Shown: one piece after another, positions 44,467 to 54,072 of the stretch
Numbering within the stretch: the stretch's first letter is position 1
How the letters are laid out: each line of letters starts with the position of its first letter
From: Legionella santicrucis
Lineage (GTDB): Bacteria > Pseudomonadota > Gammaproteobacteria > Legionellales > Legionellaceae
NCBI RefSeq assembly: GCF_001468135.1
Contig: NZ_LNYU01000091.1
Location: 330,078 to 394,077 of the forward strand
Reading direction: 5' to 3'
DNA length: 64,000 bases
The notes under the pieces: model-generated
Told to the model about the DNA's origin: nothing
Database searches by the model: none
What the model saw: the letters and a program-made list of their open reading frames with translations, nothing else
Position numbers and translations under genes: made by a program

Positions 44467-45513
44467 TTACATCACCAAACAAACCTTCTCTTGATGCAAA
44501 GCTTCTTCAAAATTATTCTTTAGAAACCTATCAAGTGTGCCCGGCGCAATTACTCTCCCTTTACGATCAGCAAATATTGAAGCTTCTTCTATAGCTATTG
44601 TTTTCAATAGCAATGATAATCTTTCAATATGACCATCTCCCATCACCACCATGAGTGTGCTCTGCTCTTGATTCTTTTCTAACCTATCCCATATATCACA
44701 GAGCAATGTAGCATCATGAAAGCTTGATAAATAGTTTAAGTAAATATCACGTAACTTCGAGGCTGGCTTAAATGAAGAAATTTTTTTCATCATTTCAACA
44801 CAGACACTCACTAAATTGTTTTGTTCAAGGTTTGTTTCCTCAAGCTGTAGTGAGCGATACTCTTCCTCAAGTTCTATCAATAATCCCAATGCCTCATTTA
44901 CATTTAGAATACTCGCTCCAATAAAAGCATATATTTGTGGATTACTATTAATGTATTTATCTGCCATGCTATCCAATGCAGTAATTTCAGATACAAGGAA
45001 ATCTCTCAATTCTCTGAAAGAACAGCATTGAGAATAAAGTAGGCTTATATCATCCAAGGCTTCCGAATGCATAAATTCAGTGGTATTTGAAAAGGTTTGA
45101 TGGGATTTTGTTTTTTTATGATTAATTGATTTTTCAATATCCTCTATCTTCTCTAGAAAAAGCCACAAATACACATATTTTTCATCGCAAAATTCACTTC
45201 TTTTTTCTGCAAATACCATTTCCAAATTAGGTGAGGGTGTTAATTGTTCTAACGATTTCATAAAGTCAATGCCATGAGTGCCTTTTGGCCGGGGAGTACC
45301 ATCACTTTCTAGGAATAAAATCACCCTATTATTTGCCACATAGTTGTTAAAAATACTTATATATTCATGATCCAAATCAAGAGATATTGGGTTATGAACT
45401 TCACCAATTAATATTACTGAAGTATTTTGATACCTAAATTTATGGTAACTACGTGGTCCACCTAATTCATAATAATCAGGTTGTTGTTTTACTTTAAAAA
45501 AACGCGAAAACAT
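44467..45513 (-). CDS. ChaN/EreA-like fold protein with C-terminal CaaX box CLVM (candidate effector)
   Basis: A 348-residue protein. The motifs SVILIGEVHNPISLD, LFLESDG and MGDGHIERLSLLL resemble the TraB/ChaN/erythromycin-esterase superfamily, with Glu/His residues for catalysis. I prefer the Met of MFSRFF because GAGGG lies nine bases before it; an upstream ATG (45546) adds 11 residues. The protein ends Lys-Val-Cys-Leu-Val-Met, a consensus CaaX prenylation box, preceded by acidic residues (NNFEEALHQE). The likely role is a host-membrane-targeted effector; this is inference. Confidence 0.6.
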   Translation of the reverse strand: MFSRFFKVKQQPDYYELGGPRSYHKFRYQNTSVILIGEVHNPISLDLDHEYISIFNNYVANNRVILFLESDGTPRPKGTHGIDFMKSLEQLTPSPNLEMVFAEKRSEFCDEKYVYLWLFLEKIEDIEKSINHKKTKSHQTFSNTTEFMHSEALDDISLLYSQCCSFRELRDFLVSEITALDSMADKYINSNPQIYAFIGASILNVNEALGLLIELEEEYRSLQLEETNLEQNNLVSVCVEMMKKISSFKPASKLRDIYLNYLSSFHDATLLCDIWDRLEKNQEQSTLMVVMGDGHIERLSLLLKTIAIEEASIFADRKGRVIAPGTLDRFLKNNFEEALHQEKVCLVM

Positions 45514-45806
45514 TAATAACATCCCTCGACTTGCATGGGTGCTCATTTGCTTGACTCAATATGATTAGCTTAACTTTATAGTTGCACTTTCAACGGATAC
45601 TTCCTGGAGCTCGTGCAATGTTGCATCTATCATCCTAGGTTTACCATTCGTCAATATTATCATCAAATGGTGCTCAATATTAAAAGTAAACAATAATCGC
45701 GAGTCATTCAATACTGTAGTTATACTGTATCTCTTTGAAGTCAATTTTATTATATGATGGTTTCTGGAATAGAAGGTATACAGGCTGTTACCAACAGGAG
45801 AATTTT

Positions 45807-46232
45807 ATGCGCCAAGCCATTAACTGTACAATCACATTTAGAGATACATCATTTAAGCTTCAAATAAAAGACGTCTATCAAGTAAATGAACAGCTGATAG
45901 TAATTTCAAAGATTAGCTCAACAGGTTGCGGCGGAGAAGCTATAACGCCTCGCTCTTCATCAGTCACTGTTAATACAAATGCAGACACAGCATTGCCAGT
46001 TAAATATTATGCCTTTGTATCTGATAATATCAAATCGTTTAAGTCATTTACTACCATGTCAAGACAGAAAGTAGTTGTCATTAATGAGCTAGATAATATT
46101 CCAGGGCTTCTAGGAAATGGTACAATTAATCCGCTTGAAAAAATATCCGATTTAGCAGAGCAAAGCATTTTTGCACCCGCTCCTTCAGATATCGATATCA
46201 ACATGACAAACACAACAACATATTCACAATAA
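45807..46232 (+). CDS. Hypothetical protein, 141 aa
   Basis: No family recognised. I start at ATG 45807 because AGGAG lies upstream; the frame begins at 45735 but has no such signal. It contains a Cys-Gly-Gly (STGCGGEA) site and an Asn/Thr-rich C-terminus. The gene lies two bases before the APH(9)-like gene and the two are probably transcribed together. Confidence 0.55.
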   Translation: MRQAINCTITFRDTSFKLQIKDVYQVNEQLIVISKISSTGCGGEAITPRSSSVTVNTNADTALPVKYYAFVSDNIKSFKSFTTMSRQKVVVINELDNIPGLLGNGTINPLEKISDLAEQSIFAPAPSDIDINMTNTTTYSQ

Positions 46233-46234
46233 AC

Positions 46235-47245
46235 ATGCTGATAAAACCCAATCTCAAAGATGAAGACATTGCCAGTTGTGTACAAAATGCCTACGGACTG
46301 AGTGTAGAAAAAATCTCATTCCTTCCAATTGGTGCCGATTTTAATACAGCTGTTTACAAGGTCACAACAAACAGCGAAAAAGATTACTTTTTAAAATTAC
46401 GACGCGGTGAGTTTATTGATGCTTCGGTATTAGTTCCACAATACTTGGCTTCATTGGGTATCAAACAAGTGATCTCCCCTCTTGTAAGCAAAACAAACCA
46501 ACTTTTGACAAGCCTGGGATCCTTCAAAGTCATTCTCTACCCCTATGTGGAGGGGTGTAATGGAGTGGAGGTCAAACTATCAGATAAGCAATGGGTTGAG
46601 TTTGGTCAAACAATGAAAAAGTTTCACAGCATAGATATTCCAAGCATCATAACAAAAGGTGTACTTCGAGAAACATTCTCTTCTACATGGAGGGAAACCG
46701 TCAAAGCATTTCTTGAACTCATTGAAAATGAAGTTTTTGAGGAGTCTGTTGCGGCGAAAATGGCATTGTTCCTTAAATCTGAAAGTAGCCAAATACTCAA
46801 GCTTATTGAACGTGCTGGCAATCTCGCCATCACACTCCACAAACAACCGCTTGAATATATTTTATGCCACGCAGATATCCATGGCTGGAATTTGCTTGTT
46901 GATAAAGAAGACGCCCTTTATATTGTTGATTGGGATACACTCATCTTTGCCCCCAAAGAACGTGATCTCATGTTTATCGGCGCTGGTATTAGTGATAGCG
47001 GTCGTTTACCATTTGACGAGGAAAATCTTTTTTATCAAGGCTATGGCAAAACCAAGATAAATCATGAGGCCATTTGCTACTATCGGTTTGAACGCATCAT
47101 CCAAGACATAGCCGAATATTGCGAATATATCTTTCTGTCTGACGAAGGCGGTGAAGATCGAATGCAATCATTTGAATATCTGCAATCCATTTTTTTACCA
47201 AAAGGTGCAATGGAGAGGGCTTGGCAAAGGGAAGCTCTGTTATGA
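46235..47245 (+). CDS. APH(9)-Ia-like spectinomycin phosphotransferase homologue
   Basis: A 336-residue APH kinase. By eye it aligns along its length with APH(9)-Ia, the spectinomycin 9-phosphotransferase first described from Legionella. Shared blocks include CHADIH, the VDWDT..FAPKERDLMFIGAG region and the YEGYG/FYQGYG and R.ERI..DIA parts. The Brenner loop (H-A-D-I-H-G-W-N) is intact. The closeness is remembered similarity, not a computed identity, so a resistance phenotype is a prediction. Confidence 0.8.
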   Translation: MLIKPNLKDEDIASCVQNAYGLSVEKISFLPIGADFNTAVYKVTTNSEKDYFLKLRRGEFIDASVLVPQYLASLGIKQVISPLVSKTNQLLTSLGSFKVILYPYVEGCNGVEVKLSDKQWVEFGQTMKKFHSIDIPSIITKGVLRETFSSTWRETVKAFLELIENEVFEESVAAKMALFLKSESSQILKLIERAGNLAITLHKQPLEYILCHADIHGWNLLVDKEDALYIVDWDTLIFAPKERDLMFIGAGISDSGRLPFDEENLFYQGYGKTKINHEAICYYRFERIIQDIAEYCEYIFLSDEGGEDRMQSFEYLQSIFLPKGAMERAWQREALL

Positions 47246-47271
47246 AATTAGTTTATCAAACCAATTATATT

Positions 47272-48993
47272 TCATGAGTCGTCTGAGGGTTTTAGTGTAA
47301 TTTGAAAAGGAGAAAGTGCTTTATTCTCATCCACTGACGCAGTTTTGGCGTCTTTTAAAGCTCCCCTATATTGTTGACTAATTTCTCGAGCAACCTCAGG
47401 AGATAATGTTGATCCGAGGTTTTGATCTGCTTCAATGCTAAGACCAAGCGCAGGCAATGCCTCCTCTAGTTGAGGGCTCCATCCTTCCATTTGATGGCCG
47501 TGATAGTATCTGTGTAACTTGATACCTAAGTGTCCTGCTAATTCTTCAGCAAAAGGAATATTTAAATTTTTGGCGTATTTGGGGCTTTCAAACTCGCCAC
47601 AACTTAGAAAAATGTCAGGTGGTGGCAGTTTTTTTCCACTAGTAATTATTTCTTCAAGTTGTCCTCTATTGTCGATTGAGGGCGACTGTGCTACGACCTT
47701 ACCAAACCATTCAGGATGGGTTATTCCCATATAAAGACTAGCAGTTCCACTTAAACTGGCACCCACCAATACTCTTTTATTAGGATCATCTGGTATTTTG
47801 ATTCCACGATCCACTAATGCTGGCAGCAATTTTTGATGAATAAACTCGGCATATTCATCTGTTCTATATTTAAAGTCAACGGTCCTTAACCCCATGCCAG
47901 CCAATGCATCTGTTGCTTCAAACTCAACACCTTTCTTTGTTGCTTCTTCTAAAATACCTTCTTCTGCTGAAATAAATATTACAGCGGTTTTTTGACTGAG
48001 TAGTTTGTCGAGACGATCTACCGCATTGCCTAATTGGTAAAACTTACCATCACTAATGATGATAACTTGATCGATGTCATCACTACCCGGCGGTGCGAAA
48101 ACATGGATTGAGCGAGAAAATTTGGAAAGATCTGTTGAATTAGATGGATATTCCATAACCTCATCATCTTTACTTACCAGACAAACCCTGGCTTTTTTTT
48201 CTAAATCAGACAAAAAACCCCAGATACTGTTATCCTTAGCAGGTAAACCTAAATGTGACATTTCGTTATTGGGATCAGCACAAAAAAAACTGTCTCTGAG
48301 GGCATACATTTTGTGATATTTACTAAACTCATCAATAAGTACACTTTGAGGGCCGTTAAATAATGCATCTGCTGCTTCTAATTCTTCTTTTGTTTTTGTT
48401 GGAGGCTTATCTGCAGGCAGATCACTAAGTTTTACAGGAAAAAATGAAGGCGGTTGATAGGCTACATCTCCATAAAAATGCGTTGCTTCTTTATTACCAT
48501 GCTCAGGCTCTAGTTGTACATAATAATAAGTTACCAACGAATCTTTCGGCATTGTGTTACTACGCGACATGACATCAGTACCAGGCAGTTGTAGTAACTC
48601 CTGAGTTTCTTTTAGCGTCGAACCATATCCATGAAAATCACCTTGAAGATAAAGCTCTTTTTTTGTACCTATACCCTCTTCACTATCTGACAACCTATCT
48701 CTAGGAAATAGAAAATAGACCTGTGATTGACCATCGGAATTTGCTTCAACGATAGGGGTACCAAGAGCTTTAATTTGCTCCCAAAATATCTTAGACATTT
48801 CTTTTTTTTGGGATTGGGACAAACTTCTGTAGTATTCAGCATATTTATCCAAAGCATCTTGAAATGTAGGTATATCAATATCACTAGAAAAATCTTCCCA
48901 AAATTTTTTGGGTAAGAGATCCTCCCCTGTGGCATTTTGTAATTTTTTAATAAAATCCTGTGCAATCGTCATATCTATAACATCACTTTGCAT
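47272..48993 (-). CDS. Enterochelin esterase-like alpha/beta hydrolase, large N-terminal region
   Basis: A 573-residue protein. The C-terminal half is an esterase-D/Fes-type hydrolase: VLVGASLSGTASLYMG is the nucleophile elbow, LSCGEFES is near the acid, and HQMEGWSPQLEEALP has the catalytic His. The N-terminal ~200 residues have a Fes-like beta region and acidic linker. No signal peptide is seen, unlike periplasmic Fes paralogues; the C-terminus is polar (KPSDDS). The substrate could be a siderophore or peptide ester. Cargo gene, alone on the minus strand. Confidence 0.78.
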   Translation of the reverse strand: MQSDVIDMTIAQDFIKKLQNATGEDLLPKKFWEDFSSDIDIPTFQDALDKYAEYYRSLSQSQKKEMSKIFWEQIKALGTPIVEANSDGQSQVYFLFPRDRLSDSEEGIGTKKELYLQGDFHGYGSTLKETQELLQLPGTDVMSRSNTMPKDSLVTYYYVQLEPEHGNKEATHFYGDVAYQPPSFFPVKLSDLPADKPPTKTKEELEAADALFNGPQSVLIDEFSKYHKMYALRDSFFCADPNNEMSHLGLPAKDNSIWGFLSDLEKKARVCLVSKDDEVMEYPSNSTDLSKFSRSIHVFAPPGSDDIDQVIIISDGKFYQLGNAVDRLDKLLSQKTAVIFISAEEGILEEATKKGVEFEATDALAGMGLRTVDFKYRTDEYAEFIHQKLLPALVDRGIKIPDDPNKRVLVGASLSGTASLYMGITHPEWFGKVVAQSPSIDNRGQLEEIITSGKKLPPPDIFLSCGEFESPKYAKNLNIPFAEELAGHLGIKLHRYYHGHQMEGWSPQLEEALPALGLSIEADQNLGSTLSPEVAREISQQYRGALKDAKTASVDENKALSPFQITLKPSDDS

Positions 48994-49140
48994 AAGGTAT
49001 TTTTAATTATAGCTATTCATTTGTAGAATATGGCCTGCAATATTATTTGAATTTTATCGCCATTTATTATATCATTGTTCTTTGATTGTACACATCTCAT
49101 ACGAGGCTTTTGAAATCCGATGAAAATCAACGCTTAAATA

Positions 49141-49156
49141 TACCCAAGTTTGGGTA
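49141..49156. promoter_or_regulatory. Palindrome TACCCAAGTTTGGGTA
   Basis: A perfect 7-2-7 palindrome, 45 bases upstream of the ABC-F gene. A near copy lies at 32441. It may be an operator controlling the resistance-like operon. Confidence 0.5.
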
Positions 49157-49201
49157 ACCGTTTTTGGACTCACCCTCATTCATATTTAAGAGTATCATCG
49201 T

Positions 49202-50650
49202 ATGCATAAGCCTATTCAACTGATAGATTTCAGTTTATTTTTTCCTCATAAAACCTGTTTTTCTGACTTTAACAGCCACATTTTATATGGCAGCAGAATT
49301 GCTATTATTGGTCGCAATGGGGAAGGAAAATCAACTTTACTCAAAATACTTCAAGGTACTTATACTCACTATGATGGCACCCTGATTCTACCCAATGATT
49401 TACGTATTGGTTATCTTCCACAACTCATAGAAAATGACAGCTCATTCAGTGGTGGGGAGAGACTCAATAGAGCACTTACGAAGTCCCTCAGCTTAGATCC
49501 CAACCTATTGCTGTTAGATGAACCCACCAATCATTTAGACAATAAAAACCGACGGGCATTAATCAAACATCTTCAGTATTACACGGGTACCTTGATTATG
49601 GTCACGCATGATGTGGAAGTATTGAAAACGATCGCTGATACCATTTGGCATATTCAACATGGGATGGTCCATGTTTTTCATGGAAACTATGACGATTATC
49701 AACGAGAAATAGCAGCAAAAACCCTCAAAATTGAGCACGAACTGGCAAACCTTAAACAACAGAAAAGAGAGGCTCATGAGGCTTTAATGAAAGAACAGGA
49801 ACGCGGTAAGCGCATGAAAATCAATGGTGAAAAAAATATACATAAGCGCAAGTGGCCAACAGTACGTTCTCATACTAAATTGGCAAATGCCGTCAAAACC
49901 GGTGATAAGCGCATACAGCATATTGAGAACCAAAAACAAAACTTGCTAGATGATTTATCAATGCTCTATCGCCATGAAGTGATACAACCCCAATTTCAAT
50001 TAAATGCCTGCACACAAATAAAAGCAAGCGTCAGTATCAACCATGGAACTATTCGCTACGCGCATGGTGCTGTGATTATAAAAGACATTCATTTCCATCT
50101 GTCTCCTAAAGCGCGTGTGGCCATCTGTGGCGATAATGGCTCTGGCAAATCAACCTTCATCAAAGCCCTGTTAGAAGATAAAGATGTCATCAAAACTGGC
50201 GATTGGACTACGCCTAGGCGCTCAAACATTGGTTATTTAGATCAGCACTATCAAAATCTACCTTACGATCAAACTGTGTTGCAACTAGTAACCGCCTGCA
50301 TGCCAAATACAACATATACCGACATCCGAAAGCATTTAAATACCTTTCTATTTCGTAAAAATGAAGAAGTTGACGCCTCCATCTCCAACTTATCAGGGGG
50401 AGAAAAAGCACGTCTTTCTTTATGCGCTATCGCAGCAAACCCTCCCGCTTTACTCATTTTAGATGAAATGACCAATAACCTGGATCTGGAAACACGAACA
50501 CATGTCATTCACATTTTAAGGGCTTACCCAGGCGCCATACTCATCATTTCACATGACAATGATTTTTTAAAAGCGATTTCTATTGAAACCACTTATAGCA
50601 TTGAACAAGGAACCCTTGTTTTAGCCACAGGAGACCATCACCATGTCTAA
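49202..50650 (+). CDS. ARE-type ABC-F ATPase (ribosome protection)
   Basis: A 482-residue protein with two ABC domains and no transmembrane segments. Domain 1 has Walker A GRNGEGKST (37-45), signature FSGGERL and Walker B LLLLDEPTNHLD; domain 2 has GDNGSGKST, LSGGEKARLS and LLILDEMTNNLD. The linker (about 165-235) is Lys/Arg-rich. The segment between Q-loop and signature in domain 1 is very short, as in antibiotic-resistance ABC-F proteins (Vga/Msr). It presumably displaces ribosome-targeting antibiotics. It overlaps the MFS gene start by eight bases. Confidence 0.88.
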   Translation: MHKPIQLIDFSLFFPHKTCFSDFNSHILYGSRIAIIGRNGEGKSTLLKILQGTYTHYDGTLILPNDLRIGYLPQLIENDSSFSGGERLNRALTKSLSLDPNLLLLDEPTNHLDNKNRRALIKHLQYYTGTLIMVTHDVEVLKTIADTIWHIQHGMVHVFHGNYDDYQREIAAKTLKIEHELANLKQQKREAHEALMKEQERGKRMKINGEKNIHKRKWPTVRSHTKLANAVKTGDKRIQHIENQKQNLLDDLSMLYRHEVIQPQFQLNACTQIKASVSINHGTIRYAHGAVIIKDIHFHLSPKARVAICGDNGSGKSTFIKALLEDKDVIKTGDWTTPRRSNIGYLDQHYQNLPYDQTVLQLVTACMPNTTYTDIRKHLNTFLFRKNEEVDASISNLSGGEKARLSLCAIAANPPALLILDEMTNNLDLETRTHVIHILRAYPGAILIISHDNDFLKAISIETTYSIEQGTLVLATGDHHHV

Positions 50651-51857
50651 ATTGTTTTTATTACTCTCTGTCATCATGATGGATTTGCTCACGGGAATGG
50701 AGTTTGATCTCTTTGTACCCAGCTTCCCAGAATTACAATCACTGTTTGATATATCCTCGTTTTGGGTAGAGGCCTTATTGTCTGTCAATTTTATAGGATA
50801 TTGCCTGAGTTTGTTTTTTGTTGGCGCATTTTCTGATCGCTATGGACGTAAACCTATCTTGCTGATTGGACTCAGTCTTTTTGTTGCGGGAAGCTTATTA
50901 TGTGTTTTTGCACCCACCTTTGGCTGTTTACTTATCGGTCGATTTTTACAGGGAATTGGTGTCGCCGCTCCTTCTATTTTAAGCTTTTTGATCATTGCGG
51001 ATAGTTATCCTTTATCTGAACAACAACGATTTATGGCATTGTTAAACGGCGTCATGAATATTGCAGTGGGGCTTGCTCCTGTGGCGGGAAGTTATATTGC
51101 TTTATATTTTCACTGGCAGGGAAATTTTATCGCGTTACTTCTGCTAGGCCTATTGGTATTGATGATGACCTGCATTTTTATTCCTCATTATCCTTTACCC
51201 AAATCCAAAAAACAGTCTCTGATATCAGGCTATGTTGAATTGTTATCGTCAAAACCTTTAATGTTATTGATTGGTCATATCATTTTAATGATTGTTCCTT
51301 ATTGGATTTTTGTAGGGATGTCACCGTTATTATATATCAAAGCATTAGGGGTTAGTTTGACTCACTTTGGCTATTATCAAGGCTCATTAGCCCTAGTATT
51401 TGCTTTAGGATGTTTTGTGTTTAGTTGGTTTTTGAATCAGTTGCAACAAAAAATCTGGTTGATACTGTCTGTCTATACCTTTATCGTGAGCCTGGTTAGT
51501 CTAGGATTAACTACCCTTGTCAACTCAACGAACCCATTGCTCATCACGTTATCATTGTTCCCATTTATTGTGGGTCAGATAATTCCCTCAACGATTCTTT
51601 ATCCACTTTGCTTACATTATAAACCTGAAGCCAAGGGCCAGGTTTCTGCCATGATTCAAGGGGGCAGGCTCATTTTATGTGCCATTACGCTACAAATAGC
51701 TGGATTTTATTATCGAGGGTCGTTTCAAAACATTGGGATCATCATTATCGCTGTGATAAGTTTAGTAGTGTTTACATTGATATTGCTTCTAAATAAATGG
51801 AAACAGTTTGAAAACAGTTACCATACCTCTACCTTGAAACCGGAGCATGAAGACTAG
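50643..51857 (+). CDS. MFS drug exporter, Bcr/CflA-like
   Basis: A 404-residue major facilitator with about 12 transmembrane segments. The N-terminal GMEFDLFVPSFPELQSLF and the FVGAFSDRYGRKPILLIGL motif (loop 2-3), plus the GRFLQGIGVAAPSIL (motif C-like) match Bcr/CflA multidrug exporters. Its start overlaps the ABC-F stop by eight bases, and its end overlaps the next APH gene by 11 bases, so the three form one operon of antibiotic-directed activities. Confidence 0.88.
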   Translation: MSKLFLLLSVIMMDLLTGMEFDLFVPSFPELQSLFDISSFWVEALLSVNFIGYCLSLFFVGAFSDRYGRKPILLIGLSLFVAGSLLCVFAPTFGCLLIGRFLQGIGVAAPSILSFLIIADSYPLSEQQRFMALLNGVMNIAVGLAPVAGSYIALYFHWQGNFIALLLLGLLVLMMTCIFIPHYPLPKSKKQSLISGYVELLSSKPLMLLIGHIILMIVPYWIFVGMSPLLYIKALGVSLTHFGYYQGSLALVFALGCFVFSWFLNQLQQKIWLILSVYTFIVSLVSLGLTTLVNSTNPLLITLSLFPFIVGQIIPSTILYPLCLHYKPEAKGQVSAMIQGGRLILCAITLQIAGFYYRGSFQNIGIIIIAVISLVVFTLILLLNKWKQFENSYHTSTLKPEHED

Positions 51858-52656
51858 AATGAATAGATTTCTACCTTACTTAGCCAAATGGCGTTTGATA
51901 GAAGATGGGGATCCCATTTTAACGACTAGTAGTCATCTTTTACCGGTTATTTTTGATAATCAACCCTGTATGTTAAAAATTCCATTAATAGAAGAAGAGA
52001 AAATAGGCTGTCAAGTGATGCGCTGGTGGAATGGTCATGGGGCCGCAAAAGTGCTGCTTAGTGATGATACTGCTATCCTGATGGCGCGTGCTACTGGAAC
52101 TCTCTCTTTGTTTAACATGGTTAAACATAATCAGGATGATGAAGCGAGTGTTATTATTTGTTCAGTTGTTAAGAAATTACATGCTGTCACTCACCGACCA
52201 TTACCTGATAACATAGTTCCTCTATCTTTATGGTTTAGAAGCTTAAAGCTAGCTGCAAAACAACATGGGGGCATATTCCATCAAGCGCTTATAACCTCTC
52301 AAAAACTATTAGAAGAACAAAGCGAAACAAGGGTATTACATGGGGATATTCATCATCAAAATATATTAGACTTTGGGGATAGCGGTTGGCTAGCGATCGA
52401 TCCTAAAGGCTTACTAGGCAATAGATATTATGATTATGCCAATATCTTATGTAATCCTGATTATACTTGTGCATTAGTGCCTGGAAGATTGGAAAGGCAG
52501 GCTAAAATTATCGCCACGGAGGCAGATTTAGATTATCATCTATTTCTGCACTGGATATTAGCCTATGCAGGATTATCAGCTGCCTGGCATTTGGAGGATG
52601 GTAGCTCTCCTGATTTGGCAATAGAAGTTGCTAAATTGAGTGCTTCTTTGATTTAG
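51847..52656 (+). CDS. APH(6)-like streptomycin phosphotransferase homologue
   Basis: A 269-residue protein that aligns with APH(6)/StrB along its length by eye. Shared parts include RVLHGDIHHQNIL (Brenner), GWLAIDPKGLLGN and the C-terminal YAYAGLSAAW-like block. All catalytic Asp and Asn residues are present. It overlaps the MFS gene end (51857), consistent with translational coupling. A resistance function is inferred from similarity. Confidence 0.82.
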   Translation: MKTRMNRFLPYLAKWRLIEDGDPILTTSSHLLPVIFDNQPCMLKIPLIEEEKIGCQVMRWWNGHGAAKVLLSDDTAILMARATGTLSLFNMVKHNQDDEASVIICSVVKKLHAVTHRPLPDNIVPLSLWFRSLKLAAKQHGGIFHQALITSQKLLEEQSETRVLHGDIHHQNILDFGDSGWLAIDPKGLLGNRYYDYANILCNPDYTCALVPGRLERQAKIIATEADLDYHLFLHWILAYAGLSAAWHLEDGSSPDLAIEVAKLSASLI

Positions 52657-52706
52657 GGCTTTATCTTTCGAGTATTAATAACCTATTTCATATATAGGCA
52701 AAACAC

Positions 52707-53651
52707 ATGAATCATATCCAATGGGCGACTGAAGCTTTACATGATTTAGGATACCCTCTTAAAACCCCCATCCCAGAAATCGTTTTGGAAACGGCGTGGT
52801 CTAAAGTATATCGTTTTCATACCGATCTTGGTTGGGTATATCTTAAAAAAGTGCCACAAGCTTTGGCTTTAGAGCCTCAGGTTATCAAGCTCTTGGCAAC
52901 ACAATTTAAGGCACATGTTCCACAGGTTTTGGCAGAGAACACCGAGCATCATTGCTTTTTAATGCAAGATGCTGGCATTCCTCTTCATGATGTATTCAAA
53001 CAAGGCTTTAATGCAGATATTTTAATCCAGACACTGCAACATTATACCGATCTGCAAATGCAATCGGCTGATAACATCGAGCTCTTTTTAACATTAGGGG
53101 TTCCTGATTGGCGCTTATGCCAATTACCAACCCTCTATCGCCAGTTATTGAATGAAAAAGAACTCTTGCTAAACGACGGGTTAACTTCAGAGGAAATCAC
53201 TCAACTGCAAACTTTAGATAAAAAACTGGTAGCCATTTGTGAGCAATTAGCACAATACAATATTCCAGATACCTTCGGCCATGCTGATTTTCATGATAAA
53301 AATATATTGATCAATCCAAAAACGAGCCAAACTACCTTGATTGATCTAGGTGAGGTTGTCATTACTCATCCCTTCTTCTCTTTTCACAATTGTCTGTTTC
53401 GCACTACAGAATATTTAAAACTGACCAAGGAACAATATAATCAGTTGCAGGCATCCTGTTTTAAAAAATGGCTCGGTCTAGAATCCTCTCAACATATAGT
53501 GGATATCATTGACCTCATCAATCGATGCTGGGCAATACATGCTGTTTTGGGTGAATACCGGTTGATAAAAAGTGTTGAATCTTTTGCTTCTCTACAATTG
53601 AGTCGACAAGGGCGATTTGCTGCAAAATTGAGAGCATGGATAGAACAATGA
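52707..53651 (+). CDS. Phosphotransferase (APH fold)
   Basis: A 314-residue APH-fold kinase. The catalytic loop FGHADFHDKNILI and TLIDLGEVVITHPFF (second metal Asp) are intact. The N-lobe Lys in WVYLKKVP may bind ATP. It follows the APH(6)-like gene by 50 bases. Unlike that protein, it has no close match among aminoglycoside enzymes that I recognise; choline- or thiamine-kinase-like substrates are possible. Confidence 0.82.
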   Translation: MNHIQWATEALHDLGYPLKTPIPEIVLETAWSKVYRFHTDLGWVYLKKVPQALALEPQVIKLLATQFKAHVPQVLAENTEHHCFLMQDAGIPLHDVFKQGFNADILIQTLQHYTDLQMQSADNIELFLTLGVPDWRLCQLPTLYRQLLNEKELLLNDGLTSEEITQLQTLDKKLVAICEQLAQYNIPDTFGHADFHDKNILINPKTSQTTLIDLGEVVITHPFFSFHNCLFRTTEYLKLTKEQYNQLQASCFKKWLGLESSQHIVDIIDLINRCWAIHAVLGEYRLIKSVESFASLQLSRQGRFAAKLRAWIEQ

Positions 53652-53677
53652 CAGTCAAAATGTTAATAAGCGCTTGC

Positions 53678-54028
53678 TTATTTCTCCGCAAGATTTATCC
53701 TACCTTCTGATAAATTGGGCGACGATATCACCAAGAAAACACAAGGTTTACCAGACTTATTTTTGGCTTGGTGCGGTATATTCGCTTTAATCGTTAGACC
53801 TTGATGTGCTTGTAGTGTTTCGCTAAAACTGTCCAACTCAATGGTTAGTTGCCCTTGCAAACAGTAAAAGAACTGTTCAGTCTCTAGATGATAATGCTTT
53901 AACTCAGCGCTACCTGCAGGCATGATTTCATACACTACCGTAAAATGACCTTCGTTTTTCAGCCACCACCCATCACAATCTTGCCCCCATCTGAAATGAG
54001 GCGCATTTTTTGTAGATATTTTCATCAT
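53678..54028 (-). CDS. Cupin-domain protein
   Basis: A 116-residue cupin. The motif 1 sequence is IMPAGSAELKHYHLETEQFFYCLQGQL, with His-x-His and Glu, and motif 2 is KANIPHQAKNKSG with the fourth ligand His. It therefore has metal-binding residues intact, unlike the cupin at 40926. The start could be ATG 54028 or 54025. It is the last gene of a likely unit with the methyltransferase and GNAT genes. Substrate unknown. Confidence 0.8.
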   Translation of the reverse strand: MMKISTKNAPHFRWGQDCDGWWLKNEGHFTVVYEIMPAGSAELKHYHLETEQFFYCLQGQLTIELDSFSETLQAHQGLTIKANIPHQAKNKSGKPCVFLVISSPNLSEGRINLAEK

Positions 54029-54072
54029 CACTCTATTTTTAAGCTTGCTTTAAGTTATTCAGAATACAAATA

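Noticed and set aside
46659..47060. 133-codon frame within the APH(9)-like gene
   Set aside because: It overlaps conserved APH sequence in another frame and has no family similarity.
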